NCBI GenBank assembly: GCA_900548515.1
Contig: URKU01000002.1
Coordinates: 16,682 to 80,681, forward strand
Reading direction: 5' to 3'
DNA length: 64,000 nucleotides
DNA from: an uncultured Collinsella sp.
GTDB taxonomy: Bacteria; Actinomycetota; Coriobacteriia; Coriobacteriales; Coriobacteriaceae
Of the stretch, positions 43,978 through 53,670 are shown piece after piece. The notes below the pieces were generated by a model. It worked only from the letters and a program-made list of their open reading frames with translations. It searched no databases and was not told where the DNA came from. A program made the translations under genes and the position numbers. Position 1 is the stretch's first letter. Every line of letters begins with the position of its first letter.

Positions 43978-45333
43978 ATGCTTCTGGTCGCTAACGGTTC
44001 CGTCTTTACCCGCAATGCTCAGGCCCCGTTCATTCCAAACGGTGCGGTCGCCATTGACGGAGATACGATCGTCGAAGTAGGTCCCGAGTGCGAGCTCAAG
44101 GCCAAGTACCCGGATGCCGAGTACGTCGATGCCCAGGGCAACCTCATCATGCCTGGACTCATCAACTGCCACACCCACATCTACTCGGGTCTGGCCCGCG
44201 GCCTTGCCATTAAGGGCTGCAACCCCACCAACTTCCTGGAGAATCTTGAGCAGCAGTGGTGGAAGATCGACGACAACCTGACGCTCGACGGCACCAAGGC
44301 CAGCGCCTATGCCACGATTCTGGACTCCATCCGCGATGGCGTCACTACGATCTTCGATCATCACGCGAGCTTCTGTGAGATCCCGGGAAGCCTCTTTACC
44401 ATTAAGGATGCAGCTCAGGAGCTGGGCATGCGTTCGTGCCTGTGCTACGAGGTTTCCGATCGCCGTGGCCAGGAAAAATGCGACCAGGCCATTGCCGAGA
44501 ACGCCGAATTTGCCCAGTGGGCCGCCAAGGAGCGTCGCGATAACGACAACCACATGATCGCTGCCATGTTTGGCGGGCATGCCACCTTTACGCTGTCGGA
44601 CGAGACCATGGATAAGATGGCCGAGGCCAACAACGGCCTGACCGGCTTCCACATCCATGTGTGCGAGGGCATGAACGACGTGTGGGATTCCCGCCTCAAC
44701 CGCGGCGGCATCAGCCCCGTCGAGCGCCTGCTGCAGCACAACCTGCTGGGTCCCGACACCATGCTGGGCCACTGCATCCACGTGACGCCTGCCGAGATGG
44801 ATATCGTCAAGGAGTCCGGCACCTGGCTCGTCAACAACCCCGAATCCAATATGGGCAACGCCGTGGGCTGCGCCCCCGTGCTCGAGTTCTTCCGCCGCGG
44901 TATTCCCGTGTGCATGGGCACCGATGCCTACACCCACGATATACTCGAGAGCCTTAAGGTCTTCCTGATCATTCAGCGCCACAACGCCGCCATGCCCAAC
45001 GTGGGCTGGTACGAGGCCATGACCATGCTGTTCGAGAACAACGCCAAGATGGCGAGCAAGTACTTCGATCGCAAGCTCGGTGTGCTCGAGGCCGGCGCTG
45101 CCTCCGACGTTATCGTTATGGACTACAAGCCCTTTACGCCGCTGAGCGAGGAGAATATCGACGGCCACATGCTCTTTGGCATGATGGGCAAAAACTGCCG
45201 CACCACCATCATCAACGGCCGCGTCCTGTACAAGGATCGCGAGTTCGTTGGCATTGATGAGGACAAGATCAACGCGTGGACCATGGCTGAGTCCAAGAAG
45301 CTCTGGAGCACGCTCAACGATCGCACCTACTAA
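43978..45333 (+). CDS. ssnA: SsnA-like aminohydrolase
   Basis: 451 residues, amidohydrolase superfamily. Metal ligands visible: GLINCHTHIYSG, HIHVCEG, GHCIH and GTDAYTHD. The family member SsnA is found beside YgfK and molybdenum hydroxylases in anaerobic purine-degrading bacteria. Deamination of a purine-derived compound is the likely reaction; the substrate is unproven. ATG at 43978 has AAGGGAG five bases upstream. Confidence 0.88.
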   Translation: MLLVANGSVFTRNAQAPFIPNGAVAIDGDTIVEVGPECELKAKYPDAEYVDAQGNLIMPGLINCHTHIYSGLARGLAIKGCNPTNFLENLEQQWWKIDDNLTLDGTKASAYATILDSIRDGVTTIFDHHASFCEIPGSLFTIKDAAQELGMRSCLCYEVSDRRGQEKCDQAIAENAEFAQWAAKERRDNDNHMIAAMFGGHATFTLSDETMDKMAEANNGLTGFHIHVCEGMNDVWDSRLNRGGISPVERLLQHNLLGPDTMLGHCIHVTPAEMDIVKESGTWLVNNPESNMGNAVGCAPVLEFFRRGIPVCMGTDAYTHDILESLKVFLIIQRHNAAMPNVGWYEAMTMLFENNAKMASKYFDRKLGVLEAGAASDVIVMDYKPFTPLSEENIDGHMLFGMMGKNCRTTIINGRVLYKDREFVGIDEDKINAWTMAESKKLWSTLNDRTY

Positions 45334-45350
45334 TTCACAAGTAGATTCAC

Positions 45351-45425
45351 GCGCGTCGGATGTTTCGCCGCATCCGGCGCGCGTATAGGCGACCTCCGCG
45401 GGGTCGCCGGCGCTGTGCTAGCGCT
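45351..45425 (+). other. three successive GC hairpins between ssnA and ygfK
   Basis: GCGCGTCGGATG/CATCCGGCGCGC (45351-45382), GCGACC/GGTCGC (45389-45407) and GCGCT/AGCGC (45410-45424) follow each other in the 149-base spacer. None has a T tract. They may stabilise or separate the mRNA segments. Confidence 0.5.
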
Positions 45426-45482
45426 ACACCGTATTTGCGCCCGCCGCGCGGTCTCGCCGGGCGTTACAGAGAGGAGCTCACT

Positions 45483-48482
45483 ATGAGCGACATCATGAGG
45501 CCGATCCCGTTTTCGCAGCTGATGAACTGGATCATCGAGGAGCACAAGACCCAGGGCGCCGTCTTTGGCGTGCGCAAGATGGTCACGACCAACCAGGAGG
45601 GCGCGCTTCCCATTTTTGACGAGCGCATCGAGACTCCGTTTGGCCCGGCCGCCGGTCCCAATACGCAGCTGGCCCAGAACATCGTGGCATCCTACGTGGC
45701 CGGCTCCCGCTTCTTTGAGCTCAAGACCGTTCAGGTTATGGATGGCGAGGAGCTCTCCAAGTGTGTGAACAAGCCCTGCATCGTGGCTCAGGACGAGTGC
45801 TACAACTGCGAATGGTCGACCGAGCTCGAGGTTCCGCAGGCCTTTGCCGAGTACGTGAAGGCATGGTTCGCCTGCCACCTGATCGCTCGCGAGTACGGCC
45901 TGGGCAGCCCGGACGGCTTTGTCTTCAACATGTCCGTGGGCTATGACCTGGAGGGTATTAAGAGCCCCAAGGTCGACGCCTACATCGAGGGCATGAAGGA
46001 CGCCAGCGGCTCTGACGTCTGGAATGAGTGCCGCGCATGGGCGCTTGCCAACCTGGACAAGTTTGAGCATGTCGACGCCGCGTTTGTCGAATCCATCCCG
46101 GCACGCGTCTCCAACTCCATCACCGAGTCTACGCTGCATGGCTGCCCGCCGGCGGAGATCGAGCGCATCGCGACCTATCTGATCACCGAGAAGGGCCTCA
46201 ACACCTACATCAAGTGCAACCCCACGCTGCTGGGCTATGAGTTTGCACGTCAGCGCCTCAACGAGCTGGGCTTTGACTACATCGTCTTCGACGATACGCA
46301 CTTCCGCGAGGACCTGCAGTGGGCCGACGCCGTGCCCATGTTCGAGCGCCTGATTGCCCTGTGCGCCGAGCGCGGCCTGGAGTTTGGCGTCAAGCTGACC
46401 AACACCTTCCCCGTCGACGTGACGAGGAACGAGCTGCCCTCCACCGAGATGTACATGTCGGGCCGTTCGCTGTTCTCGCTGACCATCGAGGCCGCCCGTC
46501 GCATTACCGAGCAGTTCGATGGCAAGCTGCGCATCAGCTACTCCGGCGGTGCCACGGTCTACAACATCCGTGCCCTGTACGATGCCGGCATTTGGCCCGT
46601 TACCCTGGCGACTGACGTGCTCAAGCCCGGTGGCTACGAGCGCTTTAGCCAGATGGCCGGCGAGTTTACCGACCTGGACGGCAAGCCGTTTGCGGGCGTC
46701 TCGCTCGAGGCCGTGACGGCGATCCAGACCGACTCGCTCACCAACCCGCTCTACAAGAAGCCGCTGCGCCCGCTGCCCGACCGCAAGGTCGCCGGCAAAA
46801 GCCCGCTTTCCGACTGCTTTACCACGCCGTGCCGCACGAGCTGCCCCATCCAGCAGGATATTCCCGCCTATCTGGCGGCTGTTGACGAGGGCCGCTACGA
46901 GGACGCGCTCAACATTATCATCGAGCGCAACGCCCTGCCGTTCATTACCGGCACCATCTGCCCGCATCCCTGCGGCCGTGCCTGCGAGCGTGCATTCTAC
47001 GAGCCCGAGGGCGCCCAGATCCGCGCCAGCAAGCTCAAGGCCGCCCGCGAGGCCATGACCGCCGTGCTGCCCAAGTTGCGCGCCCAGGCCATCGCCAACG
47101 ATAGCGACCGCAACGTTGCCGTTATCGGCGGCGGTCCGGCCGGTCTGGCGACAGCGTTCTTCCTGACGCGTGCCGGCGTGCCCGTCACCATCTTTGAGGC
47201 CCGCGATTCGCTCGGCGGCGTGGTCCGTCACGTCATCCCCGAGTTCCGCATTGCGAGCGACGATATCTCCCACGATGCCGAGCTCTGCCTGGCCTTTGGC
47301 GCCAAGGTGCAGCTCAATGCTCGCGTGGATTCCATTGACGAGCTCAAGGCCCAGGGCTTTACCGACGTGGTCGTGGCCACCGGTGCCTGGATGCCCGGCT
47401 CTGCGGGCCTGGGCGAGGGTGCCGAGCTCGACGTGCTGGAGTTCCTCGAGGCCGCCAAGAAGGGCGAGAAGCTCGAGCTGGGCGAGGACGTCGTGGTCAT
47501 TGGCGCTGGCAACACCGCCATGGATGCCGCCCGCGTGGCCAAGCGCCTGGCCGGCGTGAAGAACGTGCGCCTGGTCTACCGCCGCACCAAGAAGCAGATG
47601 CCCGCCGACGAGGAAGAGCTCGATTTTGCTCTGGCAGACGGCGTTGAGTTCTGCGAGCTGCTGGCGCCCAAGGCGCTCAACGGCGCCGTGCTGACCTGCG
47701 ATGTTATGGAGCTCGGTGAGCCGGATGCAAGCGGCCGTCGCAGCCCCGTCGCCACGGGCGAGACCGTCGAGCTTTCCGCCACCACGGTGATCTGCGCCGT
47801 GGGCGAGGGCATCGATGCCAGCCTGTACGATGCCGCGGGCGTCGAACACGACCGTCGCGGTCGCCTTGCCGCCACCTCCACCGGCGTCGAGGGCGTCTGG
47901 GCTGCAGGCGATTGCCGTCGCGGTCCGGCCACCGTGGTCGAGGCTATCGCCGACGCCGCCGAGGTTGCCCGTGCCATTGCCGGTGTGGACTTTAACAAGT
48001 ACGCCGACTGCAACGAGCAGGCCGGTCGCGAGGACACCTGCTACGAGCGCAAGGGATCGCTGTGCCGCGACAAGCGCAACTGCACCAAGACCCGCTGCCT
48101 GGGCTGCGGCTCGGTGTGCGAGGTCTGCTGCGACGTGTGCCCCAACCGCGCCAACGTTGCCATTAAGGTGCCGGGCCTGGCCAAGCATCAGGTCGTCCAC
48201 GTCGATGGCATGTGCAACGAGTGCGGCAACTGCGCCGTGTTCTGTCCCTACCAGGAGGGTCGTCCCTACAAGGACAAGCTCACCCTGTTCTGGAGCGAGC
48301 AGGATATGGAGAACTCCGAGAACGAGGGCTTCCTGGCTGTGGACGAGGACCACTTTAAGGTCCGCGTCGCCGGCACGGTCCGCACCGTCTCGGTCGATGC
48401 CGTCAACACCGGTCTTCCCGAGGCCGTCCGCCTGACCATCAGGGCTGTGCGCGACAACTATTCGTACCTTCTTAAGAAATAG
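45483..48482 (+). CDS. ygfK: YgfK, putative selenate reductase-like flavo/iron-sulfur oxidoreductase
   Basis: 999 residues. The N-terminal ~430 residues resemble a dihydroorotate/dihydropyrimidine dehydrogenase barrel. Next is a glutamate-synthase small-subunit-like part with cysteines (CRTSCPIQQDIPAYL; CPHPCGRACERAF) and two dinucleotide loops (VIGGGPAGLATAFFL; VVIGAGNTAMDAARVA). A C-terminal iron-sulfur region follows (CLGCGSVCEVCCDVCP; CNECGNCAVFCPY). It is a likely electron hub between NAD(P)H, ferredoxin and the xanthine dehydrogenase. ATG at 45483 follows GAGAGGAG. Confidence 0.9.
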   Translation: MSDIMRPIPFSQLMNWIIEEHKTQGAVFGVRKMVTTNQEGALPIFDERIETPFGPAAGPNTQLAQNIVASYVAGSRFFELKTVQVMDGEELSKCVNKPCIVAQDECYNCEWSTELEVPQAFAEYVKAWFACHLIAREYGLGSPDGFVFNMSVGYDLEGIKSPKVDAYIEGMKDASGSDVWNECRAWALANLDKFEHVDAAFVESIPARVSNSITESTLHGCPPAEIERIATYLITEKGLNTYIKCNPTLLGYEFARQRLNELGFDYIVFDDTHFREDLQWADAVPMFERLIALCAERGLEFGVKLTNTFPVDVTRNELPSTEMYMSGRSLFSLTIEAARRITEQFDGKLRISYSGGATVYNIRALYDAGIWPVTLATDVLKPGGYERFSQMAGEFTDLDGKPFAGVSLEAVTAIQTDSLTNPLYKKPLRPLPDRKVAGKSPLSDCFTTPCRTSCPIQQDIPAYLAAVDEGRYEDALNIIIERNALPFITGTICPHPCGRACERAFYEPEGAQIRASKLKAAREAMTAVLPKLRAQAIANDSDRNVAVIGGGPAGLATAFFLTRAGVPVTIFEARDSLGGVVRHVIPEFRIASDDISHDAELCLAFGAKVQLNARVDSIDELKAQGFTDVVVATGAWMPGSAGLGEGAELDVLEFLEAAKKGEKLELGEDVVVIGAGNTAMDAARVAKRLAGVKNVRLVYRRTKKQMPADEEELDFALADGVEFCELLAPKALNGAVLTCDVMELGEPDASGRRSPVATGETVELSATTVICAVGEGIDASLYDAAGVEHDRRGRLAATSTGVEGVWAAGDCRRGPATVVEAIADAAEVARAIAGVDFNKYADCNEQAGREDTCYERKGSLCRDKRNCTKTRCLGCGSVCEVCCDVCPNRANVAIKVPGLAKHQVVHVDGMCNECGNCAVFCPYQEGRPYKDKLTLFWSEQDMENSENEGFLAVDEDHFKVRVAGTVRTVSVDAVNTGLPEAVRLTIRAVRDNYSYLLKK

Positions 48483-48493
48483 GCGAGTCTCTT

Positions 48494-48973
48494 ATGGCCA
48501 AATCCATTCAACATAACGTGGCCTACGTTGCCTGCGGAAGTGGTTGCGCCTCCGCAGGTGGCGACGCCCGCTGCAGCGAAGGCTGCATTGGCTGTGGCGC
48601 CTGCGTCACGGCCTGCCCCCACGGCGCCATTGCGCTGGTCGATGGCATCGCCCGCGTGGATCGCTCCAAGTGCACGGGCTGTGGCCTGTGCGGCATGGCG
48701 TGCCCGCAGCGCGTGATTGCCTTCGTTCCCGGCTACCAGAACATCCTGGTGCGCTGCAACAACACCGATAAGGGCGCCATTGCGCGCAAGATTTGCGACA
48801 CGAGCTGCATCGGTTGCGGCATGTGCGCTAAAAAGTGCCCTGCCGGCGCTATCCGCATCGAGGACAACTGCGCCCATATCGACGGCGTGGACTGCCTGTC
48901 GTGCGGCATGTGCGCCGTCGTCTGCCCGCATGGCGCCATCCACGACCGCACCGGCATCGCCGCCGGCGTGTAG
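48494..48973 (+). CDS. polyferredoxin with four 4Fe-4S motifs
   Basis: 159 residues with repeated CxxCxxCxxxC motifs: CIGCGACVTACPHG, CTGCGLCGMACPQ, CIGCGMCAKKCPAG and CLSCGMCAVVCPHG. Probably carries electrons between YgfK and the xanthine dehydrogenase encoded on either side. The RnfB/polyferredoxin style is common in anaerobes. xdh begins 12 bases later. Confidence 0.9.
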   Translation: MAKSIQHNVAYVACGSGCASAGGDARCSEGCIGCGACVTACPHGAIALVDGIARVDRSKCTGCGLCGMACPQRVIAFVPGYQNILVRCNNTDKGAIARKICDTSCIGCGMCAKKCPAGAIRIEDNCAHIDGVDCLSCGMCAVVCPHGAIHDRTGIAAGV

Positions 48974-48985
48974 AAGGGAATCACC

Positions 48986-51763
48986 ATGGCACAGGAATTC
49001 ACTTTTACCGTTAACGGCGTCGAGCGTACGACGACTCAGAACAAGCCACTGCTGCGCTACCTGCGCGACGACCTGCACATTCACTCCGCCAAGGACGGCT
49101 GCTCCGAGGGTGCCTGCGGCACCTGCACCATCCACGTGGACGGCGCGGCCGTCAAGGCTTGCGTGCTGACCACCGCTCTTGCCGCCGGCCGCAACATCGT
49201 GACCGTCGAGGGCCTGCCCGAGGACGTGCGCGAGGCCTTTGTGTACGCCTTTGGCGCCGTGGGCGCCGTGCAGTGCGGTTTTTGCATTCCCGGCATGGTC
49301 ATGGCGGGTGCGGCGCTCATCGCCGAGGACCCCGAGCCCACCGAGGAGCAGATCAAGTACGCCATTCGCGGTAACGTCTGTCGCTGCACCGGCTACAAAA
49401 AGATTATCGAGGGCATCTCGCTGGCCGCTGCGGTGCTCCGCGGCGAAAAGCAGATCGACGAGGACCTGGAGCGCGGCGATGACTACGGCGTGGGCAAGCG
49501 CGCCTTCCGTATCGACGTGCGCAAGAAGGTGCTCGGCGAGGGCAAGTATCCCGACGACATCGACGAGCTCGATCAGCCGGGCCTGACCTATGCCAGCGCC
49601 GTGCGCTCCAAGTATCCGCGCGCCCGCGTGCTCTCCATCGACACCTCCAAGGCCGAGGCCCTGCCCGGTGTGGTGGGCGTCCTGCGCGCCGAGGACGTGC
49701 CGGTCAACCAGGTCGGCCACCTTATCCAGGACTGGGACGTCATGATCGCTCAGGGCGATATCACCCGCTGCGTGGGCGATGCCATTGTGCTGGTGGTCGC
49801 CGAGGACGAGGCGACGCTCGAGAAGGCAAAGAAGCTCGTAAAGATTGACTACGAGCCGTTGGAGCCCGTGCGCAACATTGTGGAGGCCAGGGCCGCCGAC
49901 GCCCCGCGCCTGCATGACAGCTTCTTTGCCTTTGGCAACACAGTGGAGCTCAAGGACAACGTGTGCCAGAGCCGTCATGTGACGCGCGGCGACGCCGCCA
50001 AGGCACTGGCCGAAAGCGCGTTCACCGTGACGCAGCGCTTTACCACGCCCTTTACCGAGCATGCCTTCTTGGAGCCCGAGTGTGCCGTCGCCTTCCCGTA
50101 CAAGAACGGCGTCAAGGTGCAGTCGACCGACCAGGGCGCCTACGATACGCGCAAAGAGTGCGCCCACATGTTTGGCTGGGATAGCGAGCCCGAGCGCGTG
50201 GTTGTAGAGACCATGCTCGTGGGTGGCGGCTTTGGCGGCAAGGAGGACGTGTCCATCCAGCACTTGGCCGCGCTCGCCGCCTATAAGTTCCAACGTCCTG
50301 TGAAGTGTAAGCTCACGCGTGCCGAGTCGCTCGCTTTCCATCCCAAGCGCCATGCCATGGACGGCACCTTTACGCTGGGCTGCGACGCCGAGGGCAACTT
50401 TACCGGCCTAGACTGCGAGATCAACTTTGACACCGGCGCCTACGCGTCGCTGTGCGGCCCGGTGCTCGAGCGCGCCTGTACGCATGCCGTCGGCCCCTAC
50501 AAGTACCAGAACACCGACATCCGCGGCTTTGGCTACTACACCAACAACCCGCCCGCCGGTGCGTACCGCGGCTTTGGCGTTTGCCAGTCCGAGTTTGCGC
50601 TCGAGAGCCTGATCGACCTGCTGGCAGAGAAGGTCGGCCTGGATCCGTGGGAGATTCGCTACCGCAACGCCATCGAGCCGGGCGAGGTTTTGCCCAACGG
50701 TCAGATTGCCGACTGCTCCACGGCGCTGAAGGAGACACTGCTCGAGGTCAAGGATGCCTACTATGCGCATCCCGGACACGCCGGTATCGCCTGCGCCATG
50801 AAGAACGCCGGCGTGGGCGTTGGCCTGCCCGATGCCGGCCGCTGCAAGATTCGCATCGAGGACGGCGTGGCCGTGGTCTATGCCGCCACGTCCGACATCG
50901 GCCAGGGCTGCAACACCGTCTTTTTGCAGGACGTTGCCGAGGCATGCGGCCTGCCGCTGAGCTGCATCGCCAACGGCGAGTGCTCCACCGAGAACGCTCC
51001 CGACTCCGGCACCACGTCTGGTTCGCGTCAGACGGTCGTGACCGGCGAGGCCGTGCGCGGCGCCGCCTTCCTGCTGCGCGATGCCATGCTTGACATCGAG
51101 GCCGGCAAGCCCGCGCCCGATGCTCCCGTGAGTGCGCATGGCGACGGCGTCAAGATCGAGTACGACGACGGTCGCGCCTATCAGCTGCACACGCAGGAGC
51201 TCGTCGCCGGCCAGGGTATGCATCCTCAGGATCCCGCGGCCGCCATCAAGGCGCTCGAGGGACGCGAGTTTGGCTACGTGTACCTGGAGCCGACCGACAA
51301 GCTGGGTGCGGATGTTCCCAACCCCAAGAGCCACATCTGCTACGGCTTTGCCACGCATGTGGTCATTCTGGATGATGACGGTCGCGTGAGCGAGGTCTAT
51401 GCCGCGCACGATTCCGGCAAGGTGGTCAACCCCATCTCCATCCAGGGTCAGATCGAAGGCGGCGTGCTCATGGGTATGGGCTATGCGCTTACCGAGGACT
51501 GGCCGCTCAAGGACTGCGTGCCCCAGGCAAGGTACGGTACGCTCGGGCTGTTCCGTGCGCCCGAGATTCCGAATATCCACGCCATCTACGTGGAGAAGGA
51601 CGAGCTGTTGCCCGTGGCATACGGCGGCAAGGGCATCGGTGAGATCGCAACGATTCCCACGGCGCCCGCCGTACAGAACGCCTATCGCGCATTCGACGGC
51701 AAGCTGCGTCCGGATCTGCCCATGGTGGATACGCCGTACAGCCGCGTTCGCAACCGCGGGTAG
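48986..51763 (+). CDS. xdh: fused 2Fe-2S / molybdopterin xanthine dehydrogenase
   Basis: 925 residues. The N-terminal part (1-160) has two 2Fe-2S clusters: CSEGACGTCTI and CGFCIPGM...CRCTGY. The rest is the molybdopterin large subunit: GGGFGGKEDVS, GAYRGFGVCQSEFALE, IGQGCNTVFLQD and GGKGIGEIATIP near the end. No FAD subunit is present or encoded nearby, as in selenium-dependent molybdenum hydroxylases. The purine cluster (permease, SsnA, YgfK) supports xanthine or uric acid as substrate. Dependence on labile selenium is family knowledge, not seen here. Confidence 0.92.
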   Translation: MAQEFTFTVNGVERTTTQNKPLLRYLRDDLHIHSAKDGCSEGACGTCTIHVDGAAVKACVLTTALAAGRNIVTVEGLPEDVREAFVYAFGAVGAVQCGFCIPGMVMAGAALIAEDPEPTEEQIKYAIRGNVCRCTGYKKIIEGISLAAAVLRGEKQIDEDLERGDDYGVGKRAFRIDVRKKVLGEGKYPDDIDELDQPGLTYASAVRSKYPRARVLSIDTSKAEALPGVVGVLRAEDVPVNQVGHLIQDWDVMIAQGDITRCVGDAIVLVVAEDEATLEKAKKLVKIDYEPLEPVRNIVEARAADAPRLHDSFFAFGNTVELKDNVCQSRHVTRGDAAKALAESAFTVTQRFTTPFTEHAFLEPECAVAFPYKNGVKVQSTDQGAYDTRKECAHMFGWDSEPERVVVETMLVGGGFGGKEDVSIQHLAALAAYKFQRPVKCKLTRAESLAFHPKRHAMDGTFTLGCDAEGNFTGLDCEINFDTGAYASLCGPVLERACTHAVGPYKYQNTDIRGFGYYTNNPPAGAYRGFGVCQSEFALESLIDLLAEKVGLDPWEIRYRNAIEPGEVLPNGQIADCSTALKETLLEVKDAYYAHPGHAGIACAMKNAGVGVGLPDAGRCKIRIEDGVAVVYAATSDIGQGCNTVFLQDVAEACGLPLSCIANGECSTENAPDSGTTSGSRQTVVTGEAVRGAAFLLRDAMLDIEAGKPAPDAPVSAHGDGVKIEYDDGRAYQLHTQELVAGQGMHPQDPAAAIKALEGREFGYVYLEPTDKLGADVPNPKSHICYGFATHVVILDDDGRVSEVYAAHDSGKVVNPISIQGQIEGGVLMGMGYALTEDWPLKDCVPQARYGTLGLFRAPEIPNIHAIYVEKDELLPVAYGGKGIGEIATIPTAPAVQNAYRAFDGKLRPDLPMVDTPYSRVRNRG

Positions 51764-51832
51764 GGTGGGGTGCGGACGACCATTGCTGATGGGCTGTTCG
51801 CGCTCAACATCAACTACATACGCTGCGCCTTT

Positions 51833-51864
51833 GGCCCCGGCTCCATCGCGAGCCGGGGCCTTTT
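51833..51864 (+). terminator. terminator after xdh
   Basis: GGCCCCGGCT and AGCCGGGGCC form a perfect 10-bp stem, followed by TTTT. Confidence 0.92.
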
Positions 51865-51885
51865 GTTTGGAGCGCCTCCGCATGC

Positions 51886-52364
51886 GGAAACTGCGTCCCG
51901 GATTTGGCGCTCAGAATGGGATGCGCTTTCCCTTTGGAGCCCTCGGCGGAAATTACATCCCAGAATTGGCACTCAGAACGGGATGTGCTTTCCTTTTTGG
52001 GCCCTCGGCGGAAACTACGTCCCGGAATCCAGTCCCGGAGTGGGATGCGCTTTCCTGATCGGCCCTCAACCGGAAGCTGTGTCCCGGAATCATGCCTCAG
52101 AATGGGATGCGTTTTCCGCTGGCCGGTCGTTTGGAAAGCGCATCCCAGTTTGAGCGTTTATTCCGGGATGCGGTTTCCGCTGAAGGACTCAACCGGAAAG
52201 CCTGTCCCGTTCCGAGGCTAGATTCCGGGACACGCTTTCCGCTAGGCCCGCCATACGGAAAGTGCATCCCGTTTTGAGCGTCCAGGCTAGGACGCGCTTT
52301 CCGTTGGCGTGGTCGTTGGGAAAACGCGGCCCAGATAGGGGAATGCGATCTGGCGATGCGTGGC
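51886..52364. repeat. 62-bp-period hairpin array A (8 units)
   Basis: 46-bp units start at 51886, 51948, 52010, 52072, 52133, 52195, 52257 and 52319 (the last degenerate). Each has a 14-base left arm (GGAAACTGCGTCCC-like), about 18 bases, then a 14-base right arm (GGGATGCGCTTTCC-like) and a 15-16 base spacer. Units 1-4 and 5-7 are in opposite orientations: the reverse complement of unit 5 fits the unit 1-4 consensus. The period is not a multiple of three and no protein is conserved. The 51764-52374 gap contains only this array and the xdh terminator. Confidence 0.9.
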
Positions 52365-52374
52365 CTAGCAGCTC

Positions 52375-53373
52375 CTACAGGTCCACCTCGTTGAGCCATG
52401 TCGGCAGCGCGGTCTGCCGGATGCCTGCCGTCTGCAGCTTTTTGGCGAGCACTCCTGCCGAGCGGACCTCGTTCATGGTAAAGCGCAGCAGAGGGTGGCC
52501 GTAGAGCGATAGGTGCGCCTCGCGCTGTCGTTCGGCAACGAGCACCTCGGCGGTGGTGCGTCCGGCCAGCATGGTCTGGTCGGTATATTTGATGAGCCCG
52601 TCGAGCTCGCCCAGCGTGAGTTCCCGCGCCTGGCGCTCCCAGGCAAAGTCCGTTCGTATGGGCTTGGCCGAATCGAAGGGGTCCGTCAGCTCGTATTGAA
52701 GCCAGTCGGGCGCAAAGCCCGTCTCGATCATGACGGCTCGGGCGACCGATTCCCCGCCGCTCTCGGCGCGGACGTCGGCATATCGAAGCGTTGTGAGGGC
52801 GGTGCGAATCGCGCGACCATTGCGGGCAGTCGCTCGTTGCTCAACGGCCTCCATCAGCTGTTCCGGCGCAAGGCCGAGCTTTGAGATCGCCGAATCGGTA
52901 ATGGGCATGCCGTCGGCAAAACCAGTTTGCAGCAGGCAATCTGTGGCCGTTTGGATGGGCGGCGTTACCGATATGCCGGCTTTGCGTATTGCTCCGGCCG
53001 GCTCAATCTGGTGTCGCTGAATATGTGCGCCCGGACGAGCCGACGGCTTTGTCGAGCTGCAAACATGCACGACGTTCAGGTGTCGCCACGAGACCTCGAG
53101 CCCCTGCAGGCAAGCTGCCGAAAACGAGCAGAACGTCCAATCGGGATGGATGATCGCAAGGGCGCGGATAATCTCGCAATGACGCTGCGCCCGGTTGAGC
53201 TCATCCCAGCGCATTTTGCGCGCGAACAAACCCGGCATGGGGGAGACGACCGCGCTGCCGATGCGCCGAAGGAGCGCTTTTCGGATCGCCGCGCTCGGGG
53301 GAATCAGACAGCGCCCCTCTTGTTCGGCTTGGTTCAACAGCTGGTCGATGAATTGGTCATTGCAATGGGTCAT
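52375..53373 (-). CDS. AbiEi/DUF559-like protein
   Basis: 332 residues. The C-terminal ~90 residues (RTDFAWERQARELTLGELDG, LIKY, then EVLVAERQREAHLSLYGHP and LLRFT) have the spacing of a PD-(D/E)xK nuclease-like fold of the DUF559/Vsr type, with E-x-D-G-x-x-K-Y as the core. The N-terminal two thirds resemble AbiEi-type helix-rich proteins common in actinobacteria, often annotated as type IV antitoxin-like. No toxin partner is adjacent. ATG at 53373 has AAAGGAGG ten bases before it. Function unproven; defence or DNA repair is possible. Confidence 0.6.
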   Translation of the reverse strand: MTHCNDQFIDQLLNQAEQEGRCLIPPSAAIRKALLRRIGSAVVSPMPGLFARKMRWDELNRAQRHCEIIRALAIIHPDWTFCSFSAACLQGLEVSWRHLNVVHVCSSTKPSARPGAHIQRHQIEPAGAIRKAGISVTPPIQTATDCLLQTGFADGMPITDSAISKLGLAPEQLMEAVEQRATARNGRAIRTALTTLRYADVRAESGGESVARAVMIETGFAPDWLQYELTDPFDSAKPIRTDFAWERQARELTLGELDGLIKYTDQTMLAGRTTAEVLVAERQREAHLSLYGHPLLRFTMNEVRSAGVLAKKLQTAGIRQTALPTWLNEVDL

Positions 53374-53460
53374 GAGCTACCGCCTCCTTTTGGGTAGCAA
53401 AAAACGTATCAGCTGGAACTTGCCGCTCAGCTGACCAAAAGCTGACCAAAATCTAACCAT

Positions 53461-53482
53461 GCAGGTAGATGACCTGCTTTTG
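53461..53482 (+). other. small hairpin with T run
   Basis: GCAGGT-agatg-ACCTGC followed by TTTT. Just upstream, CTGACCAAAA is directly repeated (53431-53440, 53442-53451). On the minus strand this lies in the promoter region of the AbiEi-like gene and may be an operator rather than a terminator. Confidence 0.35.
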
Positions 53483-53670
53483 GCGACATATTTATTGTTT
53501 GAATCGGTGAGCGGTAATCGGCGACCTTGAACGGTAGCGAGTTATGAAGACTGGGTAAGTTTCGGGACGTGTACTTTTTGAAAAAGAGCATTCTATCTGC
53601 TGTTTTGTGTTTCTGGATCGCATGCTTGAAGGCATGTGATAAGGGCGGCGGATCGTCGTCTTGTATCTGC

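Noticed and set aside
51890..52280. Open frames with repeated NGMRFP / GGNY-like peptides
   Set aside because: They arise from the 62-bp hairpin units. The period is not a multiple of three, so each unit is read in a different frame and no protein is conserved.
51886..52364. CRISPR array
   Set aside because: The regular spacing is suggestive, but units differ at many positions, spacers are similar to each other, and no cas gene is present in the window.
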